Below, piece after piece: positions 35,232 through 46,042 of a stretch of 64,000 nucleotides of DNA. The DNA is from Dacryopinax spathularia (taxonomy: Eukaryota; Basidiomycota; Dacrymycetes; Dacrymycetales; Dacrymycetaceae). Under the pieces are notes generated by a model. The model was not told the DNA's origin, did no database searches, and was given only the letters and a program-made list of their open reading frames with translations. The stretch's first letter is position 1. Every line of letters starts with the position of its first letter. Location of the stretch: positions 558,001 through 622,000 of the forward strand of contig JBBPFI010000001.1 of assembly GCA_037974965.1 (NCBI GenBank). The letters are read 5' to 3'. The position numbers and the translations under genes were made by a program.

Positions 35232-36827
35232 ATGTTCAAGTCTCTCGCTACCTGTACTACTCGTGCGTCTCTCGCAACCGCCCGGCGTCAGGCACTGCGG
35301 CTCGCCTCTCGGTACGTTGGGTTCGGATCATGCCGGGAGTGTACTCTGACTCTCACGCTCTAGATCTATCTCGTCCACGGCTATTCGACGCGAGCCTCAG
35401 CTCAACTCACTCCATACCTTCACCGACGAAGAGCAAATGCTCCGGGAGACCGGTACGTCGCCGCTCTCATTGGTCACGCGATCTTGACCCGCTGACCTGC
35501 TGCCGTCCACTAGTTCGACGCTTTGCGCAAGACGTCGTAGGTCCCAAGGTCAGGGAGATGGACGAGAAGGAGGCTATGGACCCGGAGATCATTAAGGGCC
35601 TGTTCGAACAGGGGCTCATGGGGATTGAGACCAGTCCGGATCTTGGGGGAGCGGGAATGAGCTTCACCAGCGCCGTCATTGCCATCGAAGGTACGTGCGT
35701 CCACCTCCGGACTGGACGTCAGCTGATTGCTGGGCACAGAGCTCGCGAAGATCGATCCGAGCGTGTCAGTCATGTGTGACGTACACAACACGCTCGTGAA
35801 CACCATCTTCCGCACCCGAGGAACGAAGGAACAGCAGGAGAAATATCTACCTTTGCTAGCGGAGGGAAAGGTTAGCCCTCTAGGATGCTTTTGTCATCTT
35901 GGAGGAAGCTGACAATATCCACAGGTCGGCTCTTTCTGCTTGAGCGAGCCCGCCTCTGGCTCGGACGCATTCGCGCTCCAGACGAAGGCCGTCAAGAATG
36001 GCAACAAGTGGATCATCAATGGGTCTAAGATGTGGATCACGAACAGCTATGAGGCGGAGATCTTCCTGGTTCGTCTCATGACCATCCGCCGTATCCTCTC
36101 GGTCTGAATTGGAAACAGGTATTCGCCAATGTGGACTTCTCGAAGGGATACAAGGGCATCACTTGCTTTATCGTCGAAAAGGACATGGGTGTCCAGATCG
36201 CAAAGAAGGAGCAAAAGCTTGGTATCCGCGCAAGCTCGACTTGCACACTGTCCCTCGATGATGTCGAGGTGCCGGAGGAGAACGTCATGGGCGGTGAGGC
36301 TGCGATTGGGCAAGGTTACAAGGTAAGTCTCTTCGCTCGGGTACCTATGCCTCCGGGCTGACCAGGGGTGACAGATCGCCATCGAGATCCTGAACGAAGG
36401 CAGAATCGGTATCGCGGGCCAGTTGATCGGTCTCGCCCAAGGCGCGTTCGACAAGGCCGTCCCGTACACCTACGAGCGCAAGCAGTTCGGCAAGGCCATC
36501 GGCGAGTTCCAAGGCCTTCAGTTCCAAATTGCCAACGTCGCAACCGAAATCGAAGCCGCCCGCTTACTGACCTACAACGCCGCTCGCCTGAAAGAAGAAG
36601 GCAAGCCCTTCCTCAAAGAAGCGGCAATGGCGAAATACTACTCGTCGCAAGTCGCGCAAAAAGCCGCCGGATCCGCAATCGAGTGGTGTGGCGGCGTCGG
36701 TTTCACGAGAGAGACGGGGATCGAGAAGTTCTGGAGGGACAGTAAGATTGGTGCTATCTATGAGGGGACGAGCAATATCCAGCTGCAGACTATTGCGAAG
36801 ATTTTGCAGAAGGAGCATGCGCATTGA
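35232..36827 (+). CDS. mitochondrial short/branched-chain acyl-CoA dehydrogenase
   Basis: This FAD enzyme oxidises short or branched acyl-CoA (ACADSB/ACADS type) in mitochondria. The ATG at 35232 begins an Arg/Ser/Ala-rich presequence ([19 protein letters not shown]) that runs to [11 protein letters not shown]. Then come [20 protein letters not shown] and [18 protein letters not shown]. The FAD/substrate signature is [20 protein letters not shown], followed by [10 protein letters not shown]. The C-terminal helical domain holds [20 protein letters not shown] and [20 protein letters not shown]. The catalytic Glu is in [15 protein letters not shown]. Introns, about six, are short, one falling just after the presequence. 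The protein is about 420 residues, as for the family. Whether the substrate is 2-methyl-branched or straight-chain cannot be told. It starts about 340 bp from SEC15 on the opposite strand. Confidence 0.93.
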
Positions 36828-37197
36828 GCGTTCGGCTTGGAGAGGGTAGGGAGGAGGAATGGACGGACGGGCCGCTTGCTCGTTGGTGAGGCAGCTGCTC
36901 TGGATGGACTGGAAGCATGTATTGTATCAAAAACCCACAATGGCGATATCTTGTTCAATATTGAAACGGTCGACTTAGCCTCGTGAAGGACAGGATTCTC
37001 TTCTCCTAGTGGCGGAGTTCATAATCCCACCTATTGGCCCCCTCACGTCTTGCGCAAAGGATGTCCCAAATAAGCTATTAGCAAGCTCACCTTGGAAGTA
37101 CTTGGGGTCGGCAGGACCTCGAAGACGGCGCGAGAGAAGTCAGGTCACGTGCCATAATTTTGCCCGCGTCCAGCGGAAGCGTTATGACGGTCGCGTC
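36828..37197. other. intergenic, 3' flank of acyl-CoA dehydrogenase
   Basis: About 370 bp with the 3' UTR of the dehydrogenase and the upstream region of the next gene, both on the plus strand. No gene or RNA recognised. Confidence 0.5.
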
Positions 37198-37262
37198 ACC
37201 CTTGTCAGGCCTTGTCATCCTTGCCATCCCTTGTCACCCTTGCCAGCCCTTATAACCCCTGG
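37198..37262 (+). repeat. degenerate CCTTGTCA-type short tandem repeat
   Basis: About six imperfect copies of a 9-11 bp unit close to CCTTGTCAYCC follow one another. They end 12 bp before the ATG at 37274, so they form the leader or core promoter of the next gene. The unit CTTGYCA is kept while the spacers vary. Confidence 0.6.
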
Positions 37263-37273
37263 TCATCATATAC

Positions 37274-39010
37274 CATGCCCTCCCAACGACCAGCCTCTAA
37301 CATGTCGGCTAGCACGGCTGAGAAATCAAGATTGGTCCAGCCTATGATCACTTCGCTGTTAGCACCTGGACCTGTCACCGCTGCTAGCAAGAATGCGGCT
37401 GTTACTAGGAGGTCATCACTCCAGGTAGAGAAGAAAAAGGATGCGGGTAGAAAGATACTTCGGAAGAGGAAGGCAGCGTCGCTGGATGGAAATGGGGATG
37501 ATCCGGATAGTACATTGGTGGAGGTTGACCCATCTGTACGTGGTGATGTCTTCGCTGGAGCTGAGATCATCGTCTTACCTATCGCAGCTCGTTTCCCCTC
37601 AGGCTGCAGCCAACAAGAGATCGTTCACTACACCTCTACCTTTCGCCAAACGACAGAAGGTCTCCCATGATGGGAACATTTCGGGAGATTCGCCGGCTGG
37701 TAATACGACATTAGTCGTAACGCCAGATAGCTGTGGCAGACCAAAAGTACGTTTACCGCATATCAATGATCACTCATTCTAATCGTACCGTACAGGTCAC
37801 ACCAGGAAGTCCGACCGAAACGAAGCGAAAGACGCATAAACGCATGGAGCCTTGGCTGAACGTGCAGAAAGCGTGGGAGGGTCAGAAACCCATTTCTGGC
37901 TCTTTCGTGCCCTCCAGTGAGACGATGTCGCAAGCTTCCCTATCCAGCTTCGGCTTCACTCTCCAGCATGACCGCGCATATAGCCAGCGGAATGTCCCCC
38001 ACAGGACTGCCGTGTTCACCGTGCCCTTCGAGGATGAAGAAGACTTGGAGTTCGACGCTTCCGTGCCTTCTTCCCACACTGCCGGTAGTGCCTTGAATGG
38101 TAGCCCGACCAAATCGACCATCAGCTCCTCCCGATCCCCCTCCCCAAAACTGCTGTCTCCAGTCAAGAAGAAGCCCAAGCCTCTCCAAGAACGAATGGTC
38201 AACGCACTCTCAGTAGCACGCCTCAACATCCCAAAGTACCCGCATATATCAATTGTACCATCATCGCAAACTCAAGAACTCACGCCGCTTTCTCCGCCTT
38301 CACGTTCCCACTTCATCATACCCTCGTCGCAAACTCAATCTGTGTCGGTGCTTTCGCCGCCTTCGTCAAGATCGTCATCTTCAAGGTCATCAAGTTTCTT
38401 GCTACCGTCATCACAGACGCCTGTATTTACCCCGCTTTCGCCACCTTCTCAACTGCAAAGGATCCGTGTCGAGGCCTCTCCAAGGACAATTGCTGGGAGG
38501 AACATACCACCTCCGCAGGCTGGAGAGAACCCGTACGTCGGCGCAGCACGATCTAACGACCAGAACCAAGAGCCACATACACAGAAGCCCCTATTTCCCC
38601 TGGAACATGAACGGCCGTCTTCTTGTTCGCTTTACCCAGAATCTGTCCCTTTCACCATGCCACCTTCTCTCCCTGGAATTTCTGCATGGACCACAGTGGG
38701 TTCATCCGACCATACGCCTCTTTTCGAGAGCTCCATTGCAAGAAAGCTCTTCGACGCTCTGGAAGGATCGTCTGATCTTGCTCTCGACACGCTGGACGCT
38801 GCGGACGACCTGCGAGCTATCACGAGTCCTCAGGCTGTTTCGTACGAGTTCTCGAAGACTAGTGACGCACCAGCAAGGCGTGCAACAGCAGCATCAACCT
38901 CCACTATGTCGCAAGACACTGGATCGGTGGCGTTTACAATGCCGCCTTCCATACCTACCGGGACTCTGGGGGAGGTTCTGGCTGATTATCTCCCCCTGTT
39001 GGACGCATAA
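37274..39010 (+). CDS. unrecognised Ser/Pro-rich protein with SQ/TQ cluster
   Basis: I do not recognise a family. Exon 1 starts MPSQRPASNMSASTAEKSRL at 37274, and two introns (GTACGT donors; about 50 bp each) join VEVDPS to LVSPQAAANKRSFTT and GRPK to VTPGSPTETKRKTHK. The frame then runs to 39010, giving about 520 residues. A basic patch (GRKILRKRKAAS) near residue 75 and KKKPKPLQERM could be nuclear signals. From about residue 265 comes a threefold repeat: IVPSSQTQELTPLSPPS, IIPSSQTQSVSVLSPPS and LLPSSQTPVFTPLSPPS. Each carries SQ, with TQ in two of them, next to Ser-Pro sites. A separate pair reads FTMPPSLPG and FTMPPSIPT. SQ/TQ clusters are targets of ATM/ATR kinases, and SP/TP sites of CDK. 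A DNA-damage role is an inference. No catalytic domain is seen. Confidence 0.8.
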
Positions 39011-39743
39011 ATCCGGAGGTGGAGTTACATTGCTGGCACAATAATCAGCGATAAGGACAATCGCAGCCAACTTGCCATATGGGCTTTGGCTGGAGGATAT
39101 GGTATTTTTGTCATGCCCACGCATGCATTATTCGTATTGTAGCTACGTTATCATTATGCATAACACATCGACATTATAGGACGGTTGTCCGAATCGAGCC
39201 ATCAAGTAGGCGACGGGATAACTCCGGTAGAATTCCCCTAGCGTCGCCCTGATTCCATCGGAAAGAAGCGTGGTCCAAGAAGTACCGAAATAATTGGAGC
39301 GGGAAGCGAGGGGACCAAGTTGACTCGCGCGAAGGTCCGGGTTAGGGAATAGGCTTGCAGAGTGACGTTGTAAGGGCGAGCGCCACACCAATCCCCCGTC
39401 TGGTCAGTGTCGTAGCATGAACTGAGCACCCGAAAACCGACAGCGGCGGCGACCACCCCAAAATGCTTCCAAGCGGCGACAGCGCGGGGTAACGGCGACG
39501 TGTCGGCGTATGAGCCAAACCTCACGGAAATTTCTACGACGTTCGTCTCTCGGGGCCATTGCCCAGATGTGGAGGGGCGACCGACGACTCACTCGGAGAC
39601 TCGGAGCTCGACCCGGTCTGTCGCTATCCCGGCTGCATATATAGCCCCTCTACACCAACACCCCTGCTGGCTCTCTCTCCACGTCCTCCCGCTCATTTAG
39701 ACATCACTAGACATCTATCTTTCCCTCCGCAGCATTAGACAAA
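39011..39743 (+). promoter_or_regulatory. upstream region of aldo-keto reductase with TATA box
   Basis: About 730 bp lie between the two plus-strand genes. TATATA at 39638-39643, within GCATATATAG and about 100 bp before the ATG, is a good TATA box. It is followed at once by CCCCT, which matches the stress-response element core. Short leader sequence then runs to 39744. A regulated, strongly expressed gene is suggested. Confidence 0.6.
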
Positions 39744-40787
39744 ATGGTGTACCACAAGACCGTCACCCTCAACACCGGCGCTGTCATGCCCACCGTCGGG
39801 CTTGGCACGTGGAAGTCCGCCCCGGGACAGGTCGAGCATGCCGTTGAGTACGCGCTCAAGGAGGCCGGCTACAGGCACATCGACACTGCCTACGACTACG
39901 GCAACGAGGCCGAGGTCGGCCAGGGTATCAAGGCGTCTGGCGTGCCGCGCAGCGAGATCTTCCTCACGACTAAGCTGCCTAACGCCCAGCACGGTACCCC
40001 CGAGAAGGCGCTCGAGGAGAGCTTGGCTGCCCTCGATACCTACATTGACTTGTGGTTGATGCACTGGGTATGTACTCTGTTATCTTTCTCTGCCAAGAGC
40101 AGCTGCTAATACGCGCATATAGCCCGCTCCGATGAAGAACGGCACTGCGGACAAGTCGCTCAACTGGATCGACACCTGGAAGAAGATGGAGGCGATCTAC
40201 GAGAAGAACAAGGACAAGGTCCGGGCTATCGGTACGCATTGGCCTCAAACGGTGTTGTGAGCGGGATACTGACGCATATATCCAGGTGTCTCGAACGTCG
40301 GGATCAAGTTCCTTAACCAGCTCCTTAAGGAGGCCAAGATCGTCCCGGCCGTGAACCAGGTTGAGCTGCACCCGGTATGTGTATTTGACTACCCCGAAAG
40401 TGAGGTGTATGCTGACTCTTTATTCAGTCCTGCGCCCAGGAGGAGCTCGTTGAGGAGTGCCGCAAGCACGGCATCATCGTCACCGCCTACTCTCCCCTCG
40501 GCTCCGACAACTCCCCTCTCCTGTCCGACCCCGTTGTGAACAAGATCGCCCAGAAGCACGGTGTCCACCCCGCGAACGTGCTCATCTCGCTCCAGGCCAA
40601 CAGGCCCGGCGTGACCGTCCTTCCCAAGAGCGTCAACCCGGCGCGCATCAAGGCGAACATCAACATCATCGACCTGACCGACGAGGAGATCAAAGAGCTG
40701 AATGATATTGACAAGACGAAGCACTTCAGGGCTTGCAAGCCTCAGTGGACTGGCTGGGGCTCGCTCGGCTGGGAGGACCAGGAGTAA
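39744..40787 (+). CDS. NADPH-dependent aldo-keto reductase (GCY1/glycerol dehydrogenase-like)
   Basis: This (alpha/beta)8-barrel enzyme reduces aldehydes or aldoses, or oxidises polyols, with NADP(H). The ATG at 39744 starts [20 protein letters not shown]. The catalytic tetrad is visible: Asp and Tyr in [20 protein letters not shown], Lys in [11 protein letters not shown] and His in LWLMHWPAPM. Later blocks are [37 protein letters not shown] and the NADPH-binding [15 protein letters not shown]. Three introns (GTATGT, GTACGC and GTATGT donors) interrupt it. The length, about 290 residues, is normal for the family. It lies 372 bp upstream of an FGGY kinase on the same strand. S. cerevisiae Gcy1 and fungal glycerol, glyceraldehyde or pentose reductases are the nearest types; the substrate is not fixed by the sequence. 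Confidence 0.93.
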
Positions 40788-41159
40788 GCGCTCTGTAGAT
40801 GACTTGTTGATCATTGCTGTATCTGTGCCCCCCGGAATAGGGAATTGAAATCAAAGATGTGATGTTACCCATAGAGTTGTTACCCCCTTTCCTGTCCGTT
40901 GGGGAAGTTGTCTTTGTGCTCTGTGCATGAGCCTGTAATCTCACCGAAATGTTGTCGGTGAACCCTTTGACCGAAGCCGAAGGGTCTCTCCTCTCTCTCC
41001 ACAAAGTGTCACGGGCGGATCCCCTTCCACAAAGCGCCACGCGGTTGAGGTTAATGAACCGTTGGCTCCAAAGTGTCAAGGTGAGGTGTAGCCGACGTGT
41101 AGCTCTGGCTGTTGTACCTGGTCCTCTTCGACTACTTGCTCTAAGTCTGGTCAAGGATA
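40788..41159. other. intergenic between aldo-keto reductase and FGGY kinase
   Basis: This 372-bp spacer holds the 3' UTR of the reductase and the promoter of the kinase. No TATA box or named regulator site was clear. Confidence 0.45.
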
Positions 41160-43112
41160 ATGTCGAAAGGAGCGCACTACATCGGTATTGACGTCGGGAC
41201 CGGCTCAGCTCGGGCAGCGCTGCTCGACGCCTCCGGGAAGATCGTCGCCGACAGCACACACGACACCCGTACCTGGCGAGACAACAAAGACCACCGTATC
41301 TTCGAGCAATCCACGTCCGACATCTGGGCAGCGATCTGTCGATGCACTCATGATGTGCTCCGGTCGAGCGGGGTCAAGCCGGAGGACGTGAAGGGTGTCG
41401 GGGTGGACGCTACTTGTAGCTTGGCGGTTACGGATGAGCAGGGGAACCCGGTGTGCGTTACGGGTGGGAAGGAGTGCGGCGGAGACGGGGAGAGGAATAT
41501 CATCCTTTGGGCGGATCATCGAGCTGAGGAGGAAGCGGCATTGATAAACAAGACAGGGCATAAGGTGCTGGAGTTCGTGGGAGGAACTATGAGTGTATGC
41601 AGTATTCTTAGTACGGACGCATGGTGAAAATAACTGACCGTGCGCGCAGCTCGAGATGGAGATTCCAAAAGTGTTATGGCTAAGCAAGCACATGCCAGCT
41701 GATAAGTTCTCCAAATGCATGTTCTTCGACTTACCGGACTACCGTGCGTCCTCCCTTCTCCGAGTGCAATCAGCCTGCTGACCCGCTCACAGTAACCTAC
41801 AAGCTCACCGGCTCGCTCGCCCGCTCTAACTGCTCCCTCGTCTGCAAATGCTCCTTCGTACCCTTCCCCGTAGGCGAAGAAGAACCCGGCTGGAGCGCAG
41901 ATTTCCTCTCCCAGATCGGGCTGCAAGATCTGGTGAAGCGGGAATACGAGCAACTGGGCGGTCAACCAGGGAAGAATGGACTCATTCTGACTGCTGGCCA
42001 GCCTGTCGGCGCGGGACTCAGCGCCCAGGCTGCGAAGGAGCTGGGGTTGAAGGAGGGCACGACGGTCGGGAGCGCTGTTATTGATGCTTATGCCGGGTGG
42101 ATCGGCACTGTCGCTGGCCGCTATACCGAAGGAACGAAGGGCGACCTCAGCCCCCAACCCAAGCTGGGTGACTCCCGCGGTCGACTCGCCGCCATCGCCG
42201 GTACGAGCACATGTCATATCGTACAAAGCGAGCAAGGCGTGTTCGTACCCGGCGTCTGGGGGCCATACAAGAATGTCGTCTTCCCCGGCTGGTGGATGAA
42301 CGAAGGTGGACAGAGCTCGACGGGGCAGTTGATCGATTTTATGATCAAGACGCATCCGGCGTATGAGGAGCTGAAGAAGCTTGCGGAGGAGAAGAAGTCG
42401 AATATCTTTGATGTTCTGGCTGAGACGCTGGAGGATCTGAAGAAGGCGGAGGGGACGGAGAGCTTGACGTATCTGACGAAGGACTTGCATTTCTATCCAG
42501 ATTTACATGGTATCGTGCATCCTCTCCCCTCCTCGCGGCTATTGGCTAAAGTGCTCTGCAGGAAATCGCTCACCGCTGGCCGACCCCAAGATGCGGGGCT
42601 CCATCGTCGGCCTCACGCTCGACAGCAGCCTCGGCGACCTGGCACGCAAGTTCAACGTCACCCTCGAAGCGATCGCCCTCCAAACGCGACACATCATGGA
42701 AGAGATGAACGCGCACGGGCACAAGATCGACTCGATCTACATGTCCGGGAGCCAAGCGAAGAACGCCGCGCTCATGCAGCTCCTTGCGGACGTATGCAAC
42801 GTACCCGTTATCCTGCCTCATTCTGCGTCTGCTGCTGTGGTCGTGGGGGCGGCGATGCTGGGCAGGTTCGCGGCGGATGTGGCGGGGAAGAGTGGGCAGC
42901 TGAAGACGCAAGAGGAGGCGGAGCGGGTGAGTGAGCAGACGAAGGAGGATCTGTGGCAGATTATGGTGGATATGACCCAGCCGGGCAAGAAGGTTGCGCC
43001 GTCGAGCTCGCACACGGACAAGAAGCTGTTGGATGCAAAGTACCATATCTTCCGCGAGGCAATTGACATCCAACGGAGCTGGAGGAAGTTGATGGAGGAT
43101 GCAGCAAAATGA
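41160..43112 (+). CDS. FGGY-family pentulose kinase (D-ribulokinase-like)
   Basis: This enzyme phosphorylates a pentulose such as D-ribulose with ATP; FGGY/YDR109C-type proteins are the eukaryotic members. The ATG at 41160 starts [20 protein letters not shown], the N-terminal ATPase-fold phosphate loop. Next come [17 protein letters not shown] and [19 protein letters not shown] (substrate-site motif). The C-terminal half has [18 protein letters not shown] and [19 protein letters not shown]. Then follow [19 protein letters not shown] and [20 protein letters not shown]. The adenosine-site block is [20 protein letters not shown]. Three introns (after GGTMS, after DLPDY and after YPDLHG) interrupt it, and the total of about 585 residues suits the family. 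It is in tandem with the reductase and convergent with RPL2. Ribulose is the best guess for substrate; xylulose and ribitol are less likely. Confidence 0.92.
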
Positions 43113-43306
43113 CACGGAGTAGTGGATAGAAAGTAATGAAGTAATGAATCGAATGTCCAGAATCAAACTTAGTGGCAACCGAATAGCACTCGAGTGATTT
43201 GCAATCATAGGTCCTCATAGAAGCCATGGAAACGATGCATACATGCTGCACGCATACATTTTGCATACCGCTAGCCCAACTACAGCTACTACCACGAAAC
43301 GACTCC

Positions 43307-44177
43307 TCATACCTCCCGCGTGACCTGGGTACCGCGGAGCAGACCAGTCTGAAGAGGGAGTTAGGAGGGACTGAAAATTCTAGTGAAAGAGAACGTACCC
43401 TGCGAGCGGCAATAAGACCGACTTTCTGACCGGGCACGGCTTGGCGGGAGATGGTCGAGGCCTTGCCGATATGCTGGTGGTTACCACCACCGTGGGGATG
43501 GTCCACGGGGTTCATAGCCACACCACGCGTCCTTGGCCAGCTGTAGCGCTTCGCCTTGTACTTGTGGTACGCACGGCCAGCCTTGAGGAGAGGCTTGTCC
43601 ATACGCCCACCACCAGCGACGATCCCGACGGTGGCACGGGCAGTGCCGGGGATCGTCTTCTTCGAGCCGGACGGGAGACGGATACGGGTCTTGCCACCAT
43701 CGGGGTCCTGGCCGATGACGGTTGCGGAGGTGCCGGAGGTACGGGCGAGCGCACCGCGGTCACCAGCCTTCTCCTCGACGTTGCAGATGATGGTACCTTC
43801 CGGCACCTGGGAGACAGGGAGGACGTTGCCGACGGCAAGAAGAGCCTTCTTGCCGCAGTAGACGAAGGAGCCGGTGGAGAGACCCTCAACAGCGATGAAA
43901 GTCTCCTCACGGAGCTTGAAACGGTACGGGTCGCGGAAAACGACGCGAGCGAGGGGAGCACCACTAGACCACAATCAATCAGCATCTTTTCGTCAAGAAT
44001 GGAAAGGAGCAGTGCGCACCGGCCAGGATCGTGGATGATATCCTTCACAATGCCCCGAATGTACCCATTGCGCTCAGCAAAGTCGAGCGGCCTCAGCTTT
44101 GCCGGGTTCTTGTTGTGGTGGGTGTGGGACTTGAAGATGGCGTGCGAGCGCCTCTGAGCGCGAATGACCCGACCCAT
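43307..44177 (-). CDS. RPL2: 60S ribosomal protein uL2
   Basis: uL2 (RPL2 in yeast, RPL8 in human) is needed for peptidyl-transferase activity and subunit joining. The ATG at 44177 starts [20 protein letters not shown]. Later blocks include [60 protein letters not shown] and [20 protein letters not shown]. The catalytically important His lies in [20 protein letters not shown], the uL2 hallmark. Two introns are inferred: one after IIHDPG and one after IAARR, leaving a last exon [13 protein letters not shown] with the stop at 43307. The protein is about 255 residues. The gene is divergent from DCS1 (467 bp). Few housekeeping genes are so well conserved. Confidence 0.97.
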
Positions 44178-44644
44178 TGTGTGCTCTACACCGCAGAATC
44201 AATCAGCATGTCGTCCTCCATGAACCCAATAACAGCAAGGCGAGCGGGACGTCCGGGCCCAAGTGCATCCATCCCTCCCTTCATCCATCCAGCACGTAGC
44301 CCATCCATCCTCCTCCCAGAAACTCCCCGACGCCCGCCCGCATCGTCCCAGACGTCCACGCCGTCCATCCCAGCAAAGTTTGGATATGATACTCACAGTT
44401 TGTCGCCGGCGGTCGGAGTCGAGGTCGATTGCCAAAGGATTTCAGGCGGCGAGGGCGACGAGCTCGAATTGTCCACGGGAGCAATTCGCACCGCTGGACG
44501 GAAGCGGACTGGCGGGGGTGGGAGCTCGGAGCCGAGGGAGAAAGTCCGATAGGGTCGCGCGGACGCGGGTTCGCTGCGAGAAACGCGACGGGACTACATA
44601 GCAGGAACAACTGGTGCTGGATTTTGCCGTGCAATAATCAAAAC
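44178..44644. promoter_or_regulatory. divergent promoter of RPL2 and DCS1
   Basis: The 467-bp gap between the two start codons holds both promoters. It contains repeated CATCCATCC blocks (44260-44370) on the plus strand. A leader intron for RPL2 is possible here but not proven. Confidence 0.4.
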
Positions 44645-46042
44645 ATGGCAGGCGACAGCTCTGAGCAGCCTGAGGCACTGGAGAATACTTCCATAGACCT
44701 GTCCCTATTCACATTTACAAAAGTACTGAATGAAGGTCCGCCCTAACCCCTCCCTCCTCTCAACATACTTGCTCACTCCCGCTCCCCTCAGACCCGCATA
44801 GCAAATCCATAACCCTGCTTGGCACCTATCCCTCCGCCCCCCCCTCCGTCACCTCCGCCTCCTCTTCCATCTCCCCCCCGACCTCCAGCTCTCCTCCGGA
44901 AGATGTAGCAGACCAAGCCCCAGCAATCCTAATAATGAACAAAACCCACTTCGACGCCTCCTCCGTCGACCGATACGTAAGGGACGGGATTGAGGAAGTG
45001 AAGGTGCTAGGGGTGAACGATATCGTACGTCCTTTCCTCCCCCCCGCCTTCCTCCGGTCCCTCCTCCTTTCTCGAGGGTTCCGAGTTCGACCTGACAGAG
45101 GAAGGGTAGTACAACTGGCTCCTGGGCTGGACCAGCTCAAGCACGAATGAGAGGGAAGCGGACGTCAAGATGACCTTGATTAGGGATGCGACCGAGGTGC
45201 ATATCCGCAAGGTATGCTTGTAACTTGAGAGATCGATCGAGTGGGCGCTGATGAGGTGTGGGAAGTAGTACAGCCGGCAGAGGATGATTATGGTGCACGA
45301 GACGCCTGAGATATACCGGAGTGTGGTGCTGCCATGGGTAGACGCCATCCCTCCTGAGAGGATCAAATGGTCTGTCCCTTCCCCTTTCCCCTACCTTCCC
45401 CGGTGCACTGGAGGCAGAATGTTGATCGCCAAGGCAGGGTACACAACATCCTCTCCGGCGACACCAACGAACCGATCCTCTCCTCCCAACAAACACACGT
45501 CCTCCTCCCCGACCTGAAATGGGACCAATCGACCCTCTCCTCCCTCTACCTCGTCGCTATCGTCCGGGACCACACGCTCCGCTCGATCCGGGATCTTCGG
45601 AAGTCGCACGTTCCGCTTTTGAAAGCGGTGAGGGATGATGCGAGACGGGTTGTGGGGGAGAGATGGGGCGTGAGGGGGGAGGAGTTGAGGATGTATTTGC
45701 ATTATGTGCCGAGTTATTGTACGTTTCGTCTTTTCTTTTCGCTGTTGTCCCGCTGATATGGGTTGACTAGACCACCTACATGTGCACGTCACGGCCCTGA
45801 CGCTCAACATGGGCGGCATGTCGGTTGGCCAGGCTCACTTGCTAGACGATGTGATCTCACTCGTACGTCCCTCTTCCTCTCCCAAAAATGCCAAGGTTAC
45901 TCAATTCAGATTCGCGCAGCTGGAGCTGGACCCGGATGAGGGAGAGGGAATCATGCAGCGCCGAACGTTGACTTACGTCCTGGGCGAACAACACGGGCTG
46001 TATGAAGGGATGGTCAAGGCTCAAGCTGGGGTCGAGGTCTGA
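44645..46042 (+). CDS. DCS1: scavenger mRNA-decapping enzyme DcpS
   Basis: DCS1 hydrolyses the m7G cap left after 3'-to-5' mRNA decay. The ATG at 44645 starts MAGDSSEQPEALENTSIDLS. The N-terminal swapped domain reads SITLLGTYPSAPPS and ILIMNKTHFDASSVDRYVRD. The C-terminal HIT domain includes VLLPDLKWDQSTLSSLYLVA, SIRDLRKSHVPLLKAVRDD and the catalytic motif LHYVPSYYHLHVHVTAL, in which the HIT histidines are His-x-His-x-His. About six introns interrupt it; one splits the HIT motif itself between SY and YHLH. The protein ends at 46042 with MVKAQAGVEV. Length is about 340 residues, as for the family. One intron, near 45025-45110, has an acceptor that I chose to restore IYNWLLGWTSSS and could be off by a few residues. 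Confidence 0.93.
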
